DNA of 60,016 nucleotides from Chelatococcus sp. GTDB lineage: Bacteria; Pseudomonadota; Alphaproteobacteria; Rhizobiales; Beijerinckiaceae. Under the pieces are notes generated by a model. The model did not search any database, had not been told where the DNA came from, and saw nothing but the letters and a program-made list of their open reading frames with translations. Shown in pieces: positions 16,048-25,381 of this stretch. The stretch covers positions 1 to 60,016 of the forward strand of contig QFQY01000026.1 in NCBI GenBank assembly GCA_003248805.1, read 5' to 3'. Both the position numbers and the translations under genes were made by a program. The stretch's first letter is position 1. Every line of letters begins with the position of its first letter.

Positions 16048-17226
16048 TCAGGCTGCGAGTAAGGCGAGAGCCTCGTCGGCGATCACGCGCTCCTCGTCGG
16101 TCGGAATGACGAAGGCGGCGACGCGGCTGCCCGGGGCGCTGATCGTCCCGGCATTGGCCGCGTTTGCGGCCTCGTCCAGCGCCAGACCCAGCCAGCCCAG
16201 CCGGCGCGCGACCGCCGCACGGATCGCGGGCTGGTTCTCGCCGATCCCGGCGGTGAAGACGACGGCGTCGAGCCCGCCGAGCGTCGTGGCCAGGCGCGCC
16301 ATCTCGCCCGCGATGCGGAAGGTGAAGAGTTCGATCGCCTCGGCGGCTTCCGGCGCCGGGCTTTCGAGGAGTTCGCGGCTGTCGGCGCTGATGCCGGACA
16401 CGCCGAGCAGGCCCGAGCGGCGATAGAGCAAATCCTCGATCTGCTGCGGGCTCTGGCCCTTCTGCATGAGCAGATGCAGCAGCACGCCGGGATCGAGCGC
16501 GCCGCAGCGCGTCGCCATCGGAATGCCGTCGAGCGCCGAAAAGCCCATGCTGGTGTCGCGGCTCACGCCTCCTTCGAGGCCGCAGAGGCTGGCGCCGCTG
16601 CCGAGATGGGCAACTACCGTGCGCGCCCCGGACAGGGCCGGGACACGGCGCGCCAGCTCGCCTGCGATGAATTTATAGGACAGGCCGTGAAAGCCGTAGC
16701 GCCGGATGCCCTGGTCATGCAGCGCGCGGGGAAGCGCGAAGCGACGCACCACCTCGGCATGGCTGCGATGGAACGCGGTGTCGAAGGAGGCCGTCTGCCG
16801 CAGACCGGGGCGCAGCCGGCGAATGGCGCGGACGAGGCGCAGGCCCTGGGGCTGGTGAAGCGGCGCGAGCGGCGTGAGCGTGTCGAGCGCGGCCAGCACG
16901 GCATCGTCGAGCATGACCGGTCCGGCGAATGCGTCGCCGCCATGGACGATGCGATGGCCGATGGCAGCGACCTGGCCCATGTCGAAGTGCCAGGACAGGC
17001 GGCGGAAAGCCTCGTCGAGGACCTCATCGAGCTCCTCTTGCGCCTTCGCCTCCAACTCGACTTCGAAGGTGTCCGGCCCCTCGGTCAGGAGGAAGCGCAG
17101 GGGCTCGCGACGGAAGTCGATCATGCCCTTGCCGATGCGCGTCGCCCCCGCGTCGCCCCATGCGAACAGGCCGATCTTCACGGTCGAGGAGCCGGCGTTG
17201 AAGGTGACCAGCAGCCTGTCGCTCAT
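16048..17226 (-). CDS. ackA: Acetate kinase
   Basis: This 392-residue enzyme interconverts acetyl phosphate plus ADP with acetate plus ATP. Motifs visible are FNAGSSTVKIG at the N-terminus, HRIVHGG, FDTAFH, GFHGLSYKFI, HLGSGASLCGL and FTAGIGENQP. Its start overlaps the stop of the MaoC-phosphotransacetylase gene by four bases, so the acetyl-CoA to acetate route is encoded as a unit together with PHA synthase. Confidence 0.94.
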   Translation of the reverse strand: MSDRLLVTFNAGSSTVKIGLFAWGDAGATRIGKGMIDFRREPLRFLLTEGPDTFEVELEAKAQEELDEVLDEAFRRLSWHFDMGQVAAIGHRIVHGGDAFAGPVMLDDAVLAALDTLTPLAPLHQPQGLRLVRAIRRLRPGLRQTASFDTAFHRSHAEVVRRFALPRALHDQGIRRYGFHGLSYKFIAGELARRVPALSGARTVVAHLGSGASLCGLEGGVSRDTSMGFSALDGIPMATRCGALDPGVLLHLLMQKGQSPQQIEDLLYRRSGLLGVSGISADSRELLESPAPEAAEAIELFTFRIAGEMARLATTLGGLDAVVFTAGIGENQPAIRAAVARRLGWLGLALDEAANAANAGTISAPGSRVAAFVIPTDEERVIADEALALLAA

Positions 17227-18626
17227 GCCAGCGCCCTCCCGGGCGCGCGGGCCGAGGCGACGAGCTTCGCCAGCGCCGCCGAGGCCACCCGCGTCCGCAG
17301 GGAATCCGAGCGGCTCGTCAGGATGATCGGCACCCGCGCGCCGAGCACGAGGCCGGCCGCATCGGCGCCACCGAAATAGATGAGCTGCTTGGCCAGCATG
17401 TTGCCGGCTTCGAGATCGGGGACGAGGAGGATATCGGCCTGTCCCGCGACCGGCGAGACGATGCCCTTGGTATGCGCAGCCTCGACGCTGATGGCGTTGT
17501 CGAAGGCGAGGGGCCCGTCGACGAGCGCTCCCCTGATCTGTCCCCGGGCAGCCATGACGGTGAGGGCCGCGGCATCGAGCGTCGAGGGCATCTTGGCGTT
17601 GACGGTCTCGACGGCGGCGAGAACCGCGACCAGCGGCTGGGCGATGCCGAGCGTGTGCAGCATGTCGATCGCGTTCTGGCAGATGTCGCGCTTCTGATCG
17701 AGAGTCGGCTGGATGTTGATCGCGGCGTCCGTGACGACGAGCGGCTTGGCATAGGCCGGCACGTCCATCGCGTAGACATGGCTGATGCGCCGGTCGGTCC
17801 GCAGGCCGGAGCCCGGCGCGACGACGGCGCCGAGCAGTTCGTCCGTATGCAGGCTGCCCTTCATCAGGGCGGCGACCTTGCCGCAGACGGCGAGTTCGAC
17901 CGCCCTGCAGGCCGCCGCATGGCTGTGCTCCACCGCCTCGATCGGGATTCCGTCCAGAGACACGCCCGCCTGCTCGGCGGCTGCGCGGATCTTCGCCTCC
18001 GGCCCGACGAGCAGCGGCTCGAGCAGGCCCTCGTCGCGGATCTCGACCGCCGCGAGGATCGCCTCGGGCGAACAGGGATGGACGATGGCGACGCGCAGGG
18101 CCGGCAGCGCCTTCGCCTGCTTGACGAAGCGCTCGTAGCGATCATGCCGCTTGAGCGCCACCTCGGGCAGCGCCGCCTGGGGCCACTCGACGGTCCGGGC
18201 CGGCGCGATCACGGTGGCCGTGCCGGTCAGGACCTCCTCGCCGCGCTGGTTGGTGCAGAGCGTGTCGAGCAGGACGATGCGCTTCTCCGGCCGCTTCTCG
18301 CGCACCGTGACGGTCACCGTCACCGTGTCACCCGGCGCGACCGGCTTTCGGAAGCTCAGTTCCTGGCCGAGATAGATCGTGCCGGGCCCCGGCAGCCGGG
18401 TTCCGAGAACGGCCGAGACCAGCGCCGCTGTCCACATGCCATGGGCCACGACATGGCCGAAGATGTCGCCGGCGGCGAAGGTCGCGTCGAGATGCGCCGG
18501 GTTGGTGTCGCCCGACACGGCCGCGAACAGCTCGATATCGTCGCGGCCGACGATGCGGACCATCGAGGCGCCGTCGCCGATAGCGAGCTCCTCGAAGGTG
18601 CGGTTCCTGAGAAGACGCTGCTCCAT
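17223..18626 (-). CDS. Bifunctional MaoC-like enoyl-CoA hydratase / phosphate acetyltransferase
   Basis: Residues 1 to about 150 are a MaoC hot-dog domain (FAAVSGDTNPAHLD, FGHVVAHGMW) and residues about 165-467 are a phosphate acyltransferase domain (MKGSLHTDELLG, TDAAINIQPTL, ADILLVPDLEAGN). The 467-residue length is that of the bifunctional family. It probably makes acyl phosphate for acetate kinase and hydrates crotonyl-type CoAs to (R)-3-hydroxyacyl-CoA, the PHA monomer form. The start at 18626 is the first ATG after the phaC stop, 8 bp downstream of it. Confidence 0.9.
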   Translation of the reverse strand: MEQRLLRNRTFEELAIGDGASMVRIVGRDDIELFAAVSGDTNPAHLDATFAAGDIFGHVVAHGMWTAALVSAVLGTRLPGPGTIYLGQELSFRKPVAPGDTVTVTVTVREKRPEKRIVLLDTLCTNQRGEEVLTGTATVIAPARTVEWPQAALPEVALKRHDRYERFVKQAKALPALRVAIVHPCSPEAILAAVEIRDEGLLEPLLVGPEAKIRAAAEQAGVSLDGIPIEAVEHSHAAACRAVELAVCGKVAALMKGSLHTDELLGAVVAPGSGLRTDRRISHVYAMDVPAYAKPLVVTDAAINIQPTLDQKRDICQNAIDMLHTLGIAQPLVAVLAAVETVNAKMPSTLDAAALTVMAARGQIRGALVDGPLAFDNAISVEAAHTKGIVSPVAGQADILLVPDLEAGNMLAKQLIYFGGADAAGLVLGARVPIILTSRSDSLRTRVASAALAKLVASARAPGRALA

Positions 18627-18634
18627 GCGAGGCC

Positions 18635-20404
18635 TCACCGTTGCAGGACGTAAGCGCCGGGGGCGTCGGCAAGCGGCGCATAGCCCTCGGCCGGGGCGCC
18701 CATGGCGGGAGGCGGCACGCGCTCCGACGAGGATCGCGCCGCGAGCCATTCCAGCCAGGCGGTCCACCAGGAGCCTTCCCTGACCTCGGCGGCGGCGAAC
18801 CACTCGTCGGGCCCGCGCCAGGCGTCGCCGTGACTTCGCGTCGTGATGCGGAAGCGGCGGTTCGGCCGTCCGGGTTCGCTGACGATGCCGGCATTGTGGC
18901 CGCCGCTCGTCAGGACGAAGGTGACCTCGACATCCGTCAGCAGGTGGATCTTGTGGACCGAGCGCCACGGCGCGACATGATCGCGCTCCGTCCCGACGGC
19001 GAAGATCGGCACGCGAATGTTCTGCAGGGCCGCGGGCCGTCCGTCGACCAGGAAGCGGCCGCTCGCCAGTTCGTTGTCGAGATAGAGACGGCGCAGATAT
19101 TCGGCGTGCATGCGGTAGGGCATGCGCGTCGAATCCGCGTTCCAGGCCATGATGTCGAACATCGGGCTGCGCTCGCCCATCAGATAGTCGTGGACGACGC
19201 GCGACCAGATCAGATCGTTGGAGCGCAGAAGCTGGAACGCGCCCGCCATCTGGTCGGCCGAGAGATAGCCGCGGTTCCACATCATGCTCTCGAGGAAGTG
19301 GAGCTGGCTCGGGTCGATGAAGAGCGCGAGCTCGCCGGGCTCGGTGAAATCCGTCTGCGCGGCGAGCAGCGTCAGCGACGCCAGCCGGTCGTCGCCCGCG
19401 CGCGCCATGGCGGCGGAGGCGATCGACAGCAGCGTGCCGCCGAGGCAGTAGCCGGCCGCGTGGATCCTGCGCTCGGGGACAATGGCGCCGACCGCGTCGA
19501 GCGCCGCCATGAGGCTCCTGCGATAATCCTCCATGCCGAGGTCGCGATCCTCGCCGGTGGGATTGCGCCAGGAGACGCAGAAGACCGTGTGCCCGTTCCC
19601 GACGAGATGGCGGACCAGCGAATTCCCGGGCGACAGATCGAGGATGTAGTACTTCATGATCCAGGCCGGCACGATCAGGATCGGCTCGGCGAAGACGGTC
19701 TCCGTCGTCGGCGCGTACTGGATCAGCTCGACGAGCCTGTCGCGGAACACGACCTTGCCGGGCGTGACCGCGACGTCGCGCCCGACCACGAAGTTCTCGG
19801 TTCCGACCGGCGGCTGGCCGCTCGCCTGCCGCCCCACATCCTCGATCCAGTTGCGGAAGCCCTGCGCGAAGTTGGCCCCGCCGGTCTCCATCGCCTTCGC
19901 CATCACCTGCGGGTTGGTGAAGGGCAGGTTGGAGGGCGACATCATGTCGAGCATCTGGCGGGCGGCGAAGGAGACGACGTCCTCGTGATGCCGGCTCACG
20001 CCGGGCACCTCATGGGTGGCGTTGTGCCACCATTGCTGGCCGAGCAGGAAGGCCTGCGCCCAATAGCAATAGGGCTGCCGATGCCAGCTCTCGTCGCGGA
20101 AACGGTTGTCGCCGGGCAACGGCTCGATGCAGGCGGGCGTTCCGGGCTGCGTCGACGCCGTCGCCAGATAGGCGGCCAGCCGGCTCGCCTTGCGCCCCGC
20201 CTTGTAGGCGAGCTCCACGCGCTTGCCCGGCGCGGCGGCGAGATGCAGCATCCAGTCGAAGCAGGCCAGCGCCATGGCCGCCGGCGAAATGCCGCCGGTC
20301 AATTGCCCGCTGAGCGCCTCCTGCATGCGGTCGACCGAACGGAAGGCTTCCAGCCCCACCGGATCGACGTCGGTCTCGCGGGCCGAACCGTATTCGGACG
20401 TCAT
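18635..20404 (-). CDS. phaC: Poly(3-hydroxyalkanoate) synthase family protein
   Basis: This 589-residue PHA synthase has the modified lipase box GYCLGG with the catalytic cysteine, the aspartate in TERDHVAPW and the histidine in SGGHNAGI. The N-terminal half carries the PHA synthase region (WHRQPYCYWAQAFLLGQQWW, QMLDMMSPSNLPFTNP). It polymerises hydroxyacyl-CoA into storage granules. The start overlaps the tetR stop by four bases, and it is followed closely by maoC-pta and ackA, a grouping seen for an additional, non-housekeeping phaC. No phaE or phaR partner is adjacent. Confidence 0.9.
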   Translation of the reverse strand: MTSEYGSARETDVDPVGLEAFRSVDRMQEALSGQLTGGISPAAMALACFDWMLHLAAAPGKRVELAYKAGRKASRLAAYLATASTQPGTPACIEPLPGDNRFRDESWHRQPYCYWAQAFLLGQQWWHNATHEVPGVSRHHEDVVSFAARQMLDMMSPSNLPFTNPQVMAKAMETGGANFAQGFRNWIEDVGRQASGQPPVGTENFVVGRDVAVTPGKVVFRDRLVELIQYAPTTETVFAEPILIVPAWIMKYYILDLSPGNSLVRHLVGNGHTVFCVSWRNPTGEDRDLGMEDYRRSLMAALDAVGAIVPERRIHAAGYCLGGTLLSIASAAMARAGDDRLASLTLLAAQTDFTEPGELALFIDPSQLHFLESMMWNRGYLSADQMAGAFQLLRSNDLIWSRVVHDYLMGERSPMFDIMAWNADSTRMPYRMHAEYLRRLYLDNELASGRFLVDGRPAALQNIRVPIFAVGTERDHVAPWRSVHKIHLLTDVEVTFVLTSGGHNAGIVSEPGRPNRRFRITTRSHGDAWRGPDEWFAAAEVREGSWWTAWLEWLAARSSSERVPPPAMGAPAEGYAPLADAPGAYVLQR

Positions 20405-21012
20405 GACAGACTCCTGCTCTGGGGCTGGGCCGTGCCGGTGGCGTCTCCGGCGCACTGGCAGTGGCGGATGACCTGCGCCAGCAGCCCCTCCAGGTCGTCG
20501 CGACCGCCTTCGTCCAGCGCCTGGACCGAAAGAATGTCGTAGAAGATCGCCAATCCGCCGAGGCAGGAGAGGATCAGCGCGATGCGCTCCGGCCGCGCCG
20601 ACCCCAGCTTTTCCGCGAGCGGCGTCAGATAGCGGCGCCGGACGAAGTCGCGCAGCATCGGGCTCGCCTGCTCGCTGCCGAGCGAGCGCACCACGATGTC
20701 GAAAGGGTCGACGAGACCGAGTTCCGGGTCGAGCCGCGTCTCGAAGAAGCCCGCCGACAGCCTCGCCGCCATATCGGGCGCTTCGAGAGCCTCCTCGAAG
20801 CGCCTGTCGAAGGCCGCCTCCAGCGTGCTCGCGAACAGCTCCTCCTTCGACCCGAAGGTGCGGTGGACCAGGGCGACGTCCACACCGACCGCGGCGGCGA
20901 TGTCGCGAAGCCTGGTCGCCTCGTAGGAATGCTGGGAGAAATGCAGCATCGCGGCCTGCAAAATCCGCTCGCGCGTCCGCTGCGCGGAGCGCCTCATGGT
21001 TCCGGCCGGCAT
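20401..21012 (-). CDS. TetR family transcriptional regulator
   Basis: This 203-residue protein has an N-terminal HTH (about 10-60: RTRERILQAAMLHFSQHSYEATRLRDIAAAVGV, then ALVHRTFGSKEELF) and a C-terminal domain typical of TetR regulators. It is the first gene of the phaC-pta-ackA operon, joined to phaC by an ATGA overlap, and is divergent from the phasin gene, so it probably controls its own operon and perhaps the divergent one. Confidence 0.88.
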   Translation of the reverse strand: MPAGTMRRSAQRTRERILQAAMLHFSQHSYEATRLRDIAAAVGVDVALVHRTFGSKEELFASTLEAAFDRRFEEALEAPDMAARLSAGFFETRLDPELGLVDPFDIVVRSLGSEQASPMLRDFVRRRYLTPLAEKLGSARPERIALILSCLGGLAIFYDILSVQALDEGGRDDLEGLLAQVIRHCQCAGDATGTAQPQSRSLS

Positions 21013-21065
21013 CGGCGAAGCTCCAACTCGACGGTCACATCCTACATGGCGGACATCAACCGGCG

Positions 21066-21079
21066 TTGACTCAGATCAA
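21066..21079 (+). promoter_or_regulatory. FNR/FixK-like box upstream of phasin operon
   Basis: TTGACTCAGATCAA fits the TTGA-N6-TCAA consensus of FNR/FixK activators. Its centre lies about 77 bp before the phasin ATG. A GATCAT at 21102-21107 could be the -10 if the box sits near -41, so low-oxygen activation of the rightward operon is plausible. Confidence 0.6.
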
Positions 21080-21149
21080 AGCGCCCTGATGCAAACGGCC
21101 CGATCATGACGGCGTTGCGAGCAGGGTCGCAGACAGCGGAGGGACGCCA

Positions 21150-21473
21150 ATGGCTACCGAGAAGACGAGGCGAGAGTCTCCGGCCGAGAACGCATTCACG
21201 TTCGGGCCGGCCATGCTGACCAGCGGGATCGAGATGTGGAAGGCCCAGCCGACCGCGCTCGCGTCCTACTGCAGCGAGATGCTCTCCGGGGCCGAAGCGC
21301 AGATGCGCCGACAGGCAGATTTCCTGGGACAGCTCTCGCGCTGCAAGGACGTGCCCGAGGCGCTGAGCCTGCAGGCGAGCTTCGCCCAGGCGTTCTGGAC
21401 GGAATCGATCCGCCAGATGCAGAAATCCCTGCTGACGGCCCGCCAGGCCTTCGTTCCTTCGACGGAATCCTAG
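21150..21473 (+). CDS. Small phasin-like protein
   Basis: This 107-residue, mostly helical protein (WKAQPTALASYCSEMLSGAEAQMRRQADFLGQL, then ASFAQAFWTESIRQMQKSLLTARQ) resembles the phasin domain of proteins that coat PHA granules. It is short for the family. GGAGG lies eight bases before the ATG. Its position opposite a phaC operon supports the assignment; homology is inferred from pattern only. Confidence 0.7.
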   Translation: MATEKTRRESPAENAFTFGPAMLTSGIEMWKAQPTALASYCSEMLSGAEAQMRRQADFLGQLSRCKDVPEALSLQASFAQAFWTESIRQMQKSLLTARQAFVPSTES

Positions 21474-21539
21474 AGACGGACAGGACGTGCGAGGCTTGGC
21501 CGGTGAATCCGGCCTTATCGACGCAGAAAGGCGTGCAGC

Positions 21540-22610
21540 ATGAAGAGTTCTAGGCCGGGCTGGGCCATCGCCGCCGTCGTGGCGGCGGTGGCGTTGGGGG
21601 GGTATGCGGCTTGGCTGAAGCTACGTCCGTCGGATCTGCCGGAAGGCTTTGCGAGCGGCAATGGCCGCATCGAGGCCGTCGAGATCGACATCGCGACCAA
21701 AACGGCCGGCCGGATTCGTGAAATTCTCGTCGATGAGGGGGATTTCGTCACCGCCGGCCAGATCATCGCGCGGATGGATACCGACCAGCTCCAGGCCCAG
21801 CGCCGCGAGGCCGAGGCGCAGCTCCAGGGCGCGCAGATCAATGTCGAGACCGCCCGGAGCGTGGTGACCCAGCGCGAGGCCGAGCGCGAATCCGCCACCG
21901 CGGTCGTCGCCCAGCGCGACGCCGAATATGATGCCGCCAGGCGGCGGCTGGTCCGCACCGAGCAGCTCGCCGACCGGGGCAACGCGCCGGAGCAGACACG
22001 CGACGACGACCGCGCCAAGGCCGAGAGCGCCAAGGCTGCCGTGGGCGCGGCCAAGGCCCAGCTCGCCGCGACCGACGCCGCCATCGGCGCGGCGAAGTCG
22101 CAGGTGGTGGCCGCGCAGGCCAGCGTCGTCGCGGCCAAGGCCACGATCGAGCGCATCGACGCCGATCTCGACGACAGCGTGCTGAAGGCGCCGCGTGACG
22201 GGCGCGTGCAATACCGCGTCGCGCAGCCCGGCGAAGTGCTGTCGGCCGGCGGACGGGTCCTGAATCTCGTCGATCTCTCGGACGTGTACATGACCTTCTT
22301 CCTGCCGACGGAGCAGGCCGGGCGGGTCGCGCTCGGCGCGGAGGCCCGGATCGTGCTGGACGCCGTGCCGCGCTACGTCATTCCCGCCAGGATCTCCCTC
22401 GTCGCGGATGTCGCGCAGTTCACGCCCAAGACGGTCGAGACGGCGGTGGAACGGCAGAAGCTGATGTTCCGCCTCAAGGCGCGCATCGCTCCGGAGCTGC
22501 TGCGCAAATACATCCAGCAGGTGAAGACGGGCCTGCCCGGCGTTGCCTATGTCAGGCTCGACAGCCAGGCGCAGTGGCCGGCCCGCCTGCAAGGCGGTCC
22601 CACGCCATGA
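21540..22610 (+). CDS. HlyD/YbhG-type membrane fusion protein
   Basis: This 356-residue periplasmic adaptor has an N-terminal membrane anchor (about 7-25), a biotinyl-lipoyl-like half (GNGRIEAVEIDIATKTAGRI), a long alanine/glutamine-rich coiled coil (about 75-205) and the second lipoyl half (LKAPRDGRVQYRVAQPGEVL). It links an inner-membrane ABC exporter to an outer-membrane channel. Its stop overlaps the start of the ABC gene (ATGA). Confidence 0.9.
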   Translation: MKSSRPGWAIAAVVAAVALGGYAAWLKLRPSDLPEGFASGNGRIEAVEIDIATKTAGRIREILVDEGDFVTAGQIIARMDTDQLQAQRREAEAQLQGAQINVETARSVVTQREAERESATAVVAQRDAEYDAARRRLVRTEQLADRGNAPEQTRDDDRAKAESAKAAVGAAKAQLAATDAAIGAAKSQVVAAQASVVAAKATIERIDADLDDSVLKAPRDGRVQYRVAQPGEVLSAGGRVLNLVDLSDVYMTFFLPTEQAGRVALGAEARIVLDAVPRYVIPARISLVADVAQFTPKTVETAVERQKLMFRLKARIAPELLRKYIQQVKTGLPGVAYVRLDSQAQWPARLQGGPTP

Positions 22611-25378
22611 CCGCGTCGCCCGGCGCTTCCGACGAGCGCCACTCGATACGCCTGCTGCATGTCGGGCTGAACTACGGGCGGACGCGCGCGCTCGACGGCA
22701 TCACGCTCGACATCCCCTCCGGCGGCGTGACCGGGCTGATCGGCCCGGACGGTGTCGGGAAGTCGAGCCTGCTCTCCCTCATCTCCGGCGCGCGCGCCAT
22801 CCAGGAGGGACGGGTCGAGGTGCTGGGCGGCGACATGGCCGACGCCAGGCATCGCAGCGCGGTCTGCCCGCGCATCGCCTATATGCCGCAGGGGTTGGGC
22901 AAGAACCTCTACCCGACGCTTTCGGTCTTCGAGAACGTCGACTTCTTCGGCCGGCTCTTCGGTCATGCGAAGGCCGAGCGCGAGCGGCGCATCGCGGAGC
23001 TTCTCGACAGCACGGGGCTCTCGCCCTTCGCGGAGAGGCCCGCCGGAAAGCTCTCCGGCGGCATGAAGCAGAAGCTCGGCCTGTGCTGCGCGCTGATCCA
23101 CGATCCCGACCTGCTGATCCTCGACGAGCCCACCACCGGCGTCGACCCGCTGTCGCGGCGACAGTTCTGGGACCTCATCGACATGATCCGGGCGCAGCGA
23201 CCCGGCATGAGCGTGCTGGTCGCGACGGCCTATATGGAGGAGGCCGCCCGGTTCGACCGGCTGCTGGCCATGGATGCGGGGCGCGTGCTCGCCTCCGGTT
23301 CGCCGGCCGAGCTCTTGGCGCAGACAGGCACGGCCACGCTCGACGACGCCTTCATCGCCCTGCTTCCGGAGGAGCAGCGCCATCGCCACAAACAGGTCGT
23401 GATCCCGCCGCGCGACACGAGCCTGGACGGGACGCTGGCCATCGAGGCGCGCGGGCTGACGATGCGCTTCGGCGATTTCGTCGCGGTGGACGACGTCAAT
23501 CTGAGCATTCCGCGCGGCGAGATCTTCGGCTTCCTCGGCTCGAACGGCTGCGGCAAGACGACGACGATGAAGATGCTCACCGGCCTGCTCGATGCCAGCG
23601 AGGGCAGCGCCAGCCTTTTCGGACATCCGGTCGACCCGCGCGACATCGAAACGCGGCGGCGTGTCGGCTACATGTCGCAGTCGTTCTCGCTCTATTCGGA
23701 GCTGACCGTCCGGCAGAATCTCGAGCTCCATGCCCGGCTCTTCCAGATGCCGGAGGCTGGCCTCGCCGGCCGCGTCGCCGAGATGGCGGAGCGCTTCGAC
23801 CTGGTCCAGGTGATGGACGAGATGCCCGAGTCCCTGCCCCTCGGCATCCGCCAGCGGCTCTCGCTGGCGGTCGCGATGGTGCATGGCCCGGAGATGCTGA
23901 TCCTCGACGAGCCGACCTCCGGCGTCGACCCCATCGCCCGCGACATCCTCTGGCAGAGCCTCGTCGATCTCTCGCGCAATGACGGCGTGACGATCTTCAT
24001 CTCGACCCATTTCATGAACGAGGCCGAGCGCTGCGACCGCATCTCGCTGATGCATGCCGGAAAGGTGCTGGTGAGCGATACGCCGGCCGGCATCGTCGCC
24101 AGGCGCGGCAGCGCCAGTCTGGAGGATGCCTTCGTCGCCTATCTCCAGGACGCGATCGGCGCGACGCCCCGGCCGGAAACCTCCGCTCCGACGGAACAGC
24201 CGCACCCGGCGCCCGCCAGCCCGGCCGAGCCGTCCGCCGCGCGCAGGGCTTTTCTCGACCGCCGCCGCCTGCTCAGCTACTCGCGCCGCGAGGCGCTGGA
24301 GCTCAGCCGCGACCCCATCCGCGCCACGCTGGCCCTGCTCGGCAGCCTGATCCTGATGTTCGTGATGGGCTACGGCATCAACCTCGACGTCGAGAACCTG
24401 TCCTTCGCCGTGCTGGACAACGACCAGAGCACCGTCAGCCAGAACTACGCGCTGAACATCGCGGGTTCGCGCTACTTCACCGAGCGTCCCCCGATCACCG
24501 ACTATGCCGATCTCGACCGGCGCATGCGCGCCGGCGAGATCAGCCTCGCGATCGAGATTCCCCCCAATTTCGGCCGCGACATCGCCCGGGGCCGCAACGT
24601 GCAGGTCGCCGCCTGGATCGACGGCGCCATGCCGACACGCGCCGAGACGATCCAGGGCTATGTCCAGGGCATGCATGCCCACTGGCTGACGGAGAAAGCC
24701 CGCGAAATCCTCGGCAAGCATGGCACGGTGGCGAGCTTCACGTTGGAAACGCGCTTCCGCTACAACCCCGACATCAAGAGCCTCGTCGCGATGGTGCCGG
24801 CGGTGATCCCGCTGCTCCTGCTGCTGATCCCGTCCATGCTGGCGGCGCTGAGCGTCGTGCGCGAGAAGGAGCTGGGCTCGATCGTCAACCTCTACGTCAC
24901 GCCGGTGACGCGGCTGGAGTTCCTGCTCGGCAAGCAACTGCCCTATATCGCGCTCGGGATGCTGAACTTCCTGCTGCTGGCCGCCGGGGCCGTCTTCGTC
25001 TTCGGCGTGCCCTTCAGCGGCAGCTTCCTCGCCCTCGGCTGCGCGGCGCTCGTCTATGTGACGGCCTCGACGGGCCTGGGCCTGCTCATCTCCACCTTCA
25101 TGAACAGCCAGATCGCGGCCATCTTCGGCACGACCATCCTGACCCTGCTGCCTGCCACGCAGTATTCGGGCATGATCGATCCGGTCTCCTCGCTCCAGGG
25201 GGCGGGGGCGGTGATCGGCCAGATCTATCCGGCGACGCATTTCATGACGATCGCCCGCGCGACCTTCTCGAAGGGGCTCGGCTTCGAGAGCCTCGGCGGC
25301 TCCTTCCTGCCGCTGCTGCTCTCGGTTCCCGTGCTGCTCGGCGCGAGCGCGCTGCTGCTGCGCAAACAGGCGAGCTGA
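22607..25378 (+). CDS. RbbA-like ABC transporter: two ATPase domains fused to an ABC-2 permease
   Basis: This 923-residue protein has NBD1 (Walker A GPDGVGKSS, signature LSGGMKQ, Walker B LLILDEPTTGVDP), NBD2 (GSNGCGKTTT, LILDEPTSGVDP) and a C-terminal ABC-2 membrane domain from about residue 560 with six hydrophobic segments. The second signature reads LPLGIRQ instead of LSGGxxQ, so NBD2 may be degenerate. It is annotated in relatives as ribosome-associated ATPase/putative transporter RbbA; with an HlyD adaptor before and a permease after, export is the likelier role. The start at 22607 overlaps the adaptor stop. Confidence 0.88.
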   Translation: MTASPGASDERHSIRLLHVGLNYGRTRALDGITLDIPSGGVTGLIGPDGVGKSSLLSLISGARAIQEGRVEVLGGDMADARHRSAVCPRIAYMPQGLGKNLYPTLSVFENVDFFGRLFGHAKAERERRIAELLDSTGLSPFAERPAGKLSGGMKQKLGLCCALIHDPDLLILDEPTTGVDPLSRRQFWDLIDMIRAQRPGMSVLVATAYMEEAARFDRLLAMDAGRVLASGSPAELLAQTGTATLDDAFIALLPEEQRHRHKQVVIPPRDTSLDGTLAIEARGLTMRFGDFVAVDDVNLSIPRGEIFGFLGSNGCGKTTTMKMLTGLLDASEGSASLFGHPVDPRDIETRRRVGYMSQSFSLYSELTVRQNLELHARLFQMPEAGLAGRVAEMAERFDLVQVMDEMPESLPLGIRQRLSLAVAMVHGPEMLILDEPTSGVDPIARDILWQSLVDLSRNDGVTIFISTHFMNEAERCDRISLMHAGKVLVSDTPAGIVARRGSASLEDAFVAYLQDAIGATPRPETSAPTEQPHPAPASPAEPSAARRAFLDRRRLLSYSRREALELSRDPIRATLALLGSLILMFVMGYGINLDVENLSFAVLDNDQSTVSQNYALNIAGSRYFTERPPITDYADLDRRMRAGEISLAIEIPPNFGRDIARGRNVQVAAWIDGAMPTRAETIQGYVQGMHAHWLTEKAREILGKHGTVASFTLETRFRYNPDIKSLVAMVPAVIPLLLLLIPSMLAALSVVREKELGSIVNLYVTPVTRLEFLLGKQLPYIALGMLNFLLLAAGAVFVFGVPFSGSFLALGCAALVYVTASTGLGLLISTFMNSQIAAIFGTTILTLLPATQYSGMIDPVSSLQGAGAVIGQIYPATHFMTIARATFSKGLGFESLGGSFLPLLLSVPVLLGASALLLRKQAS

Positions 25379-25381
25379 CCG

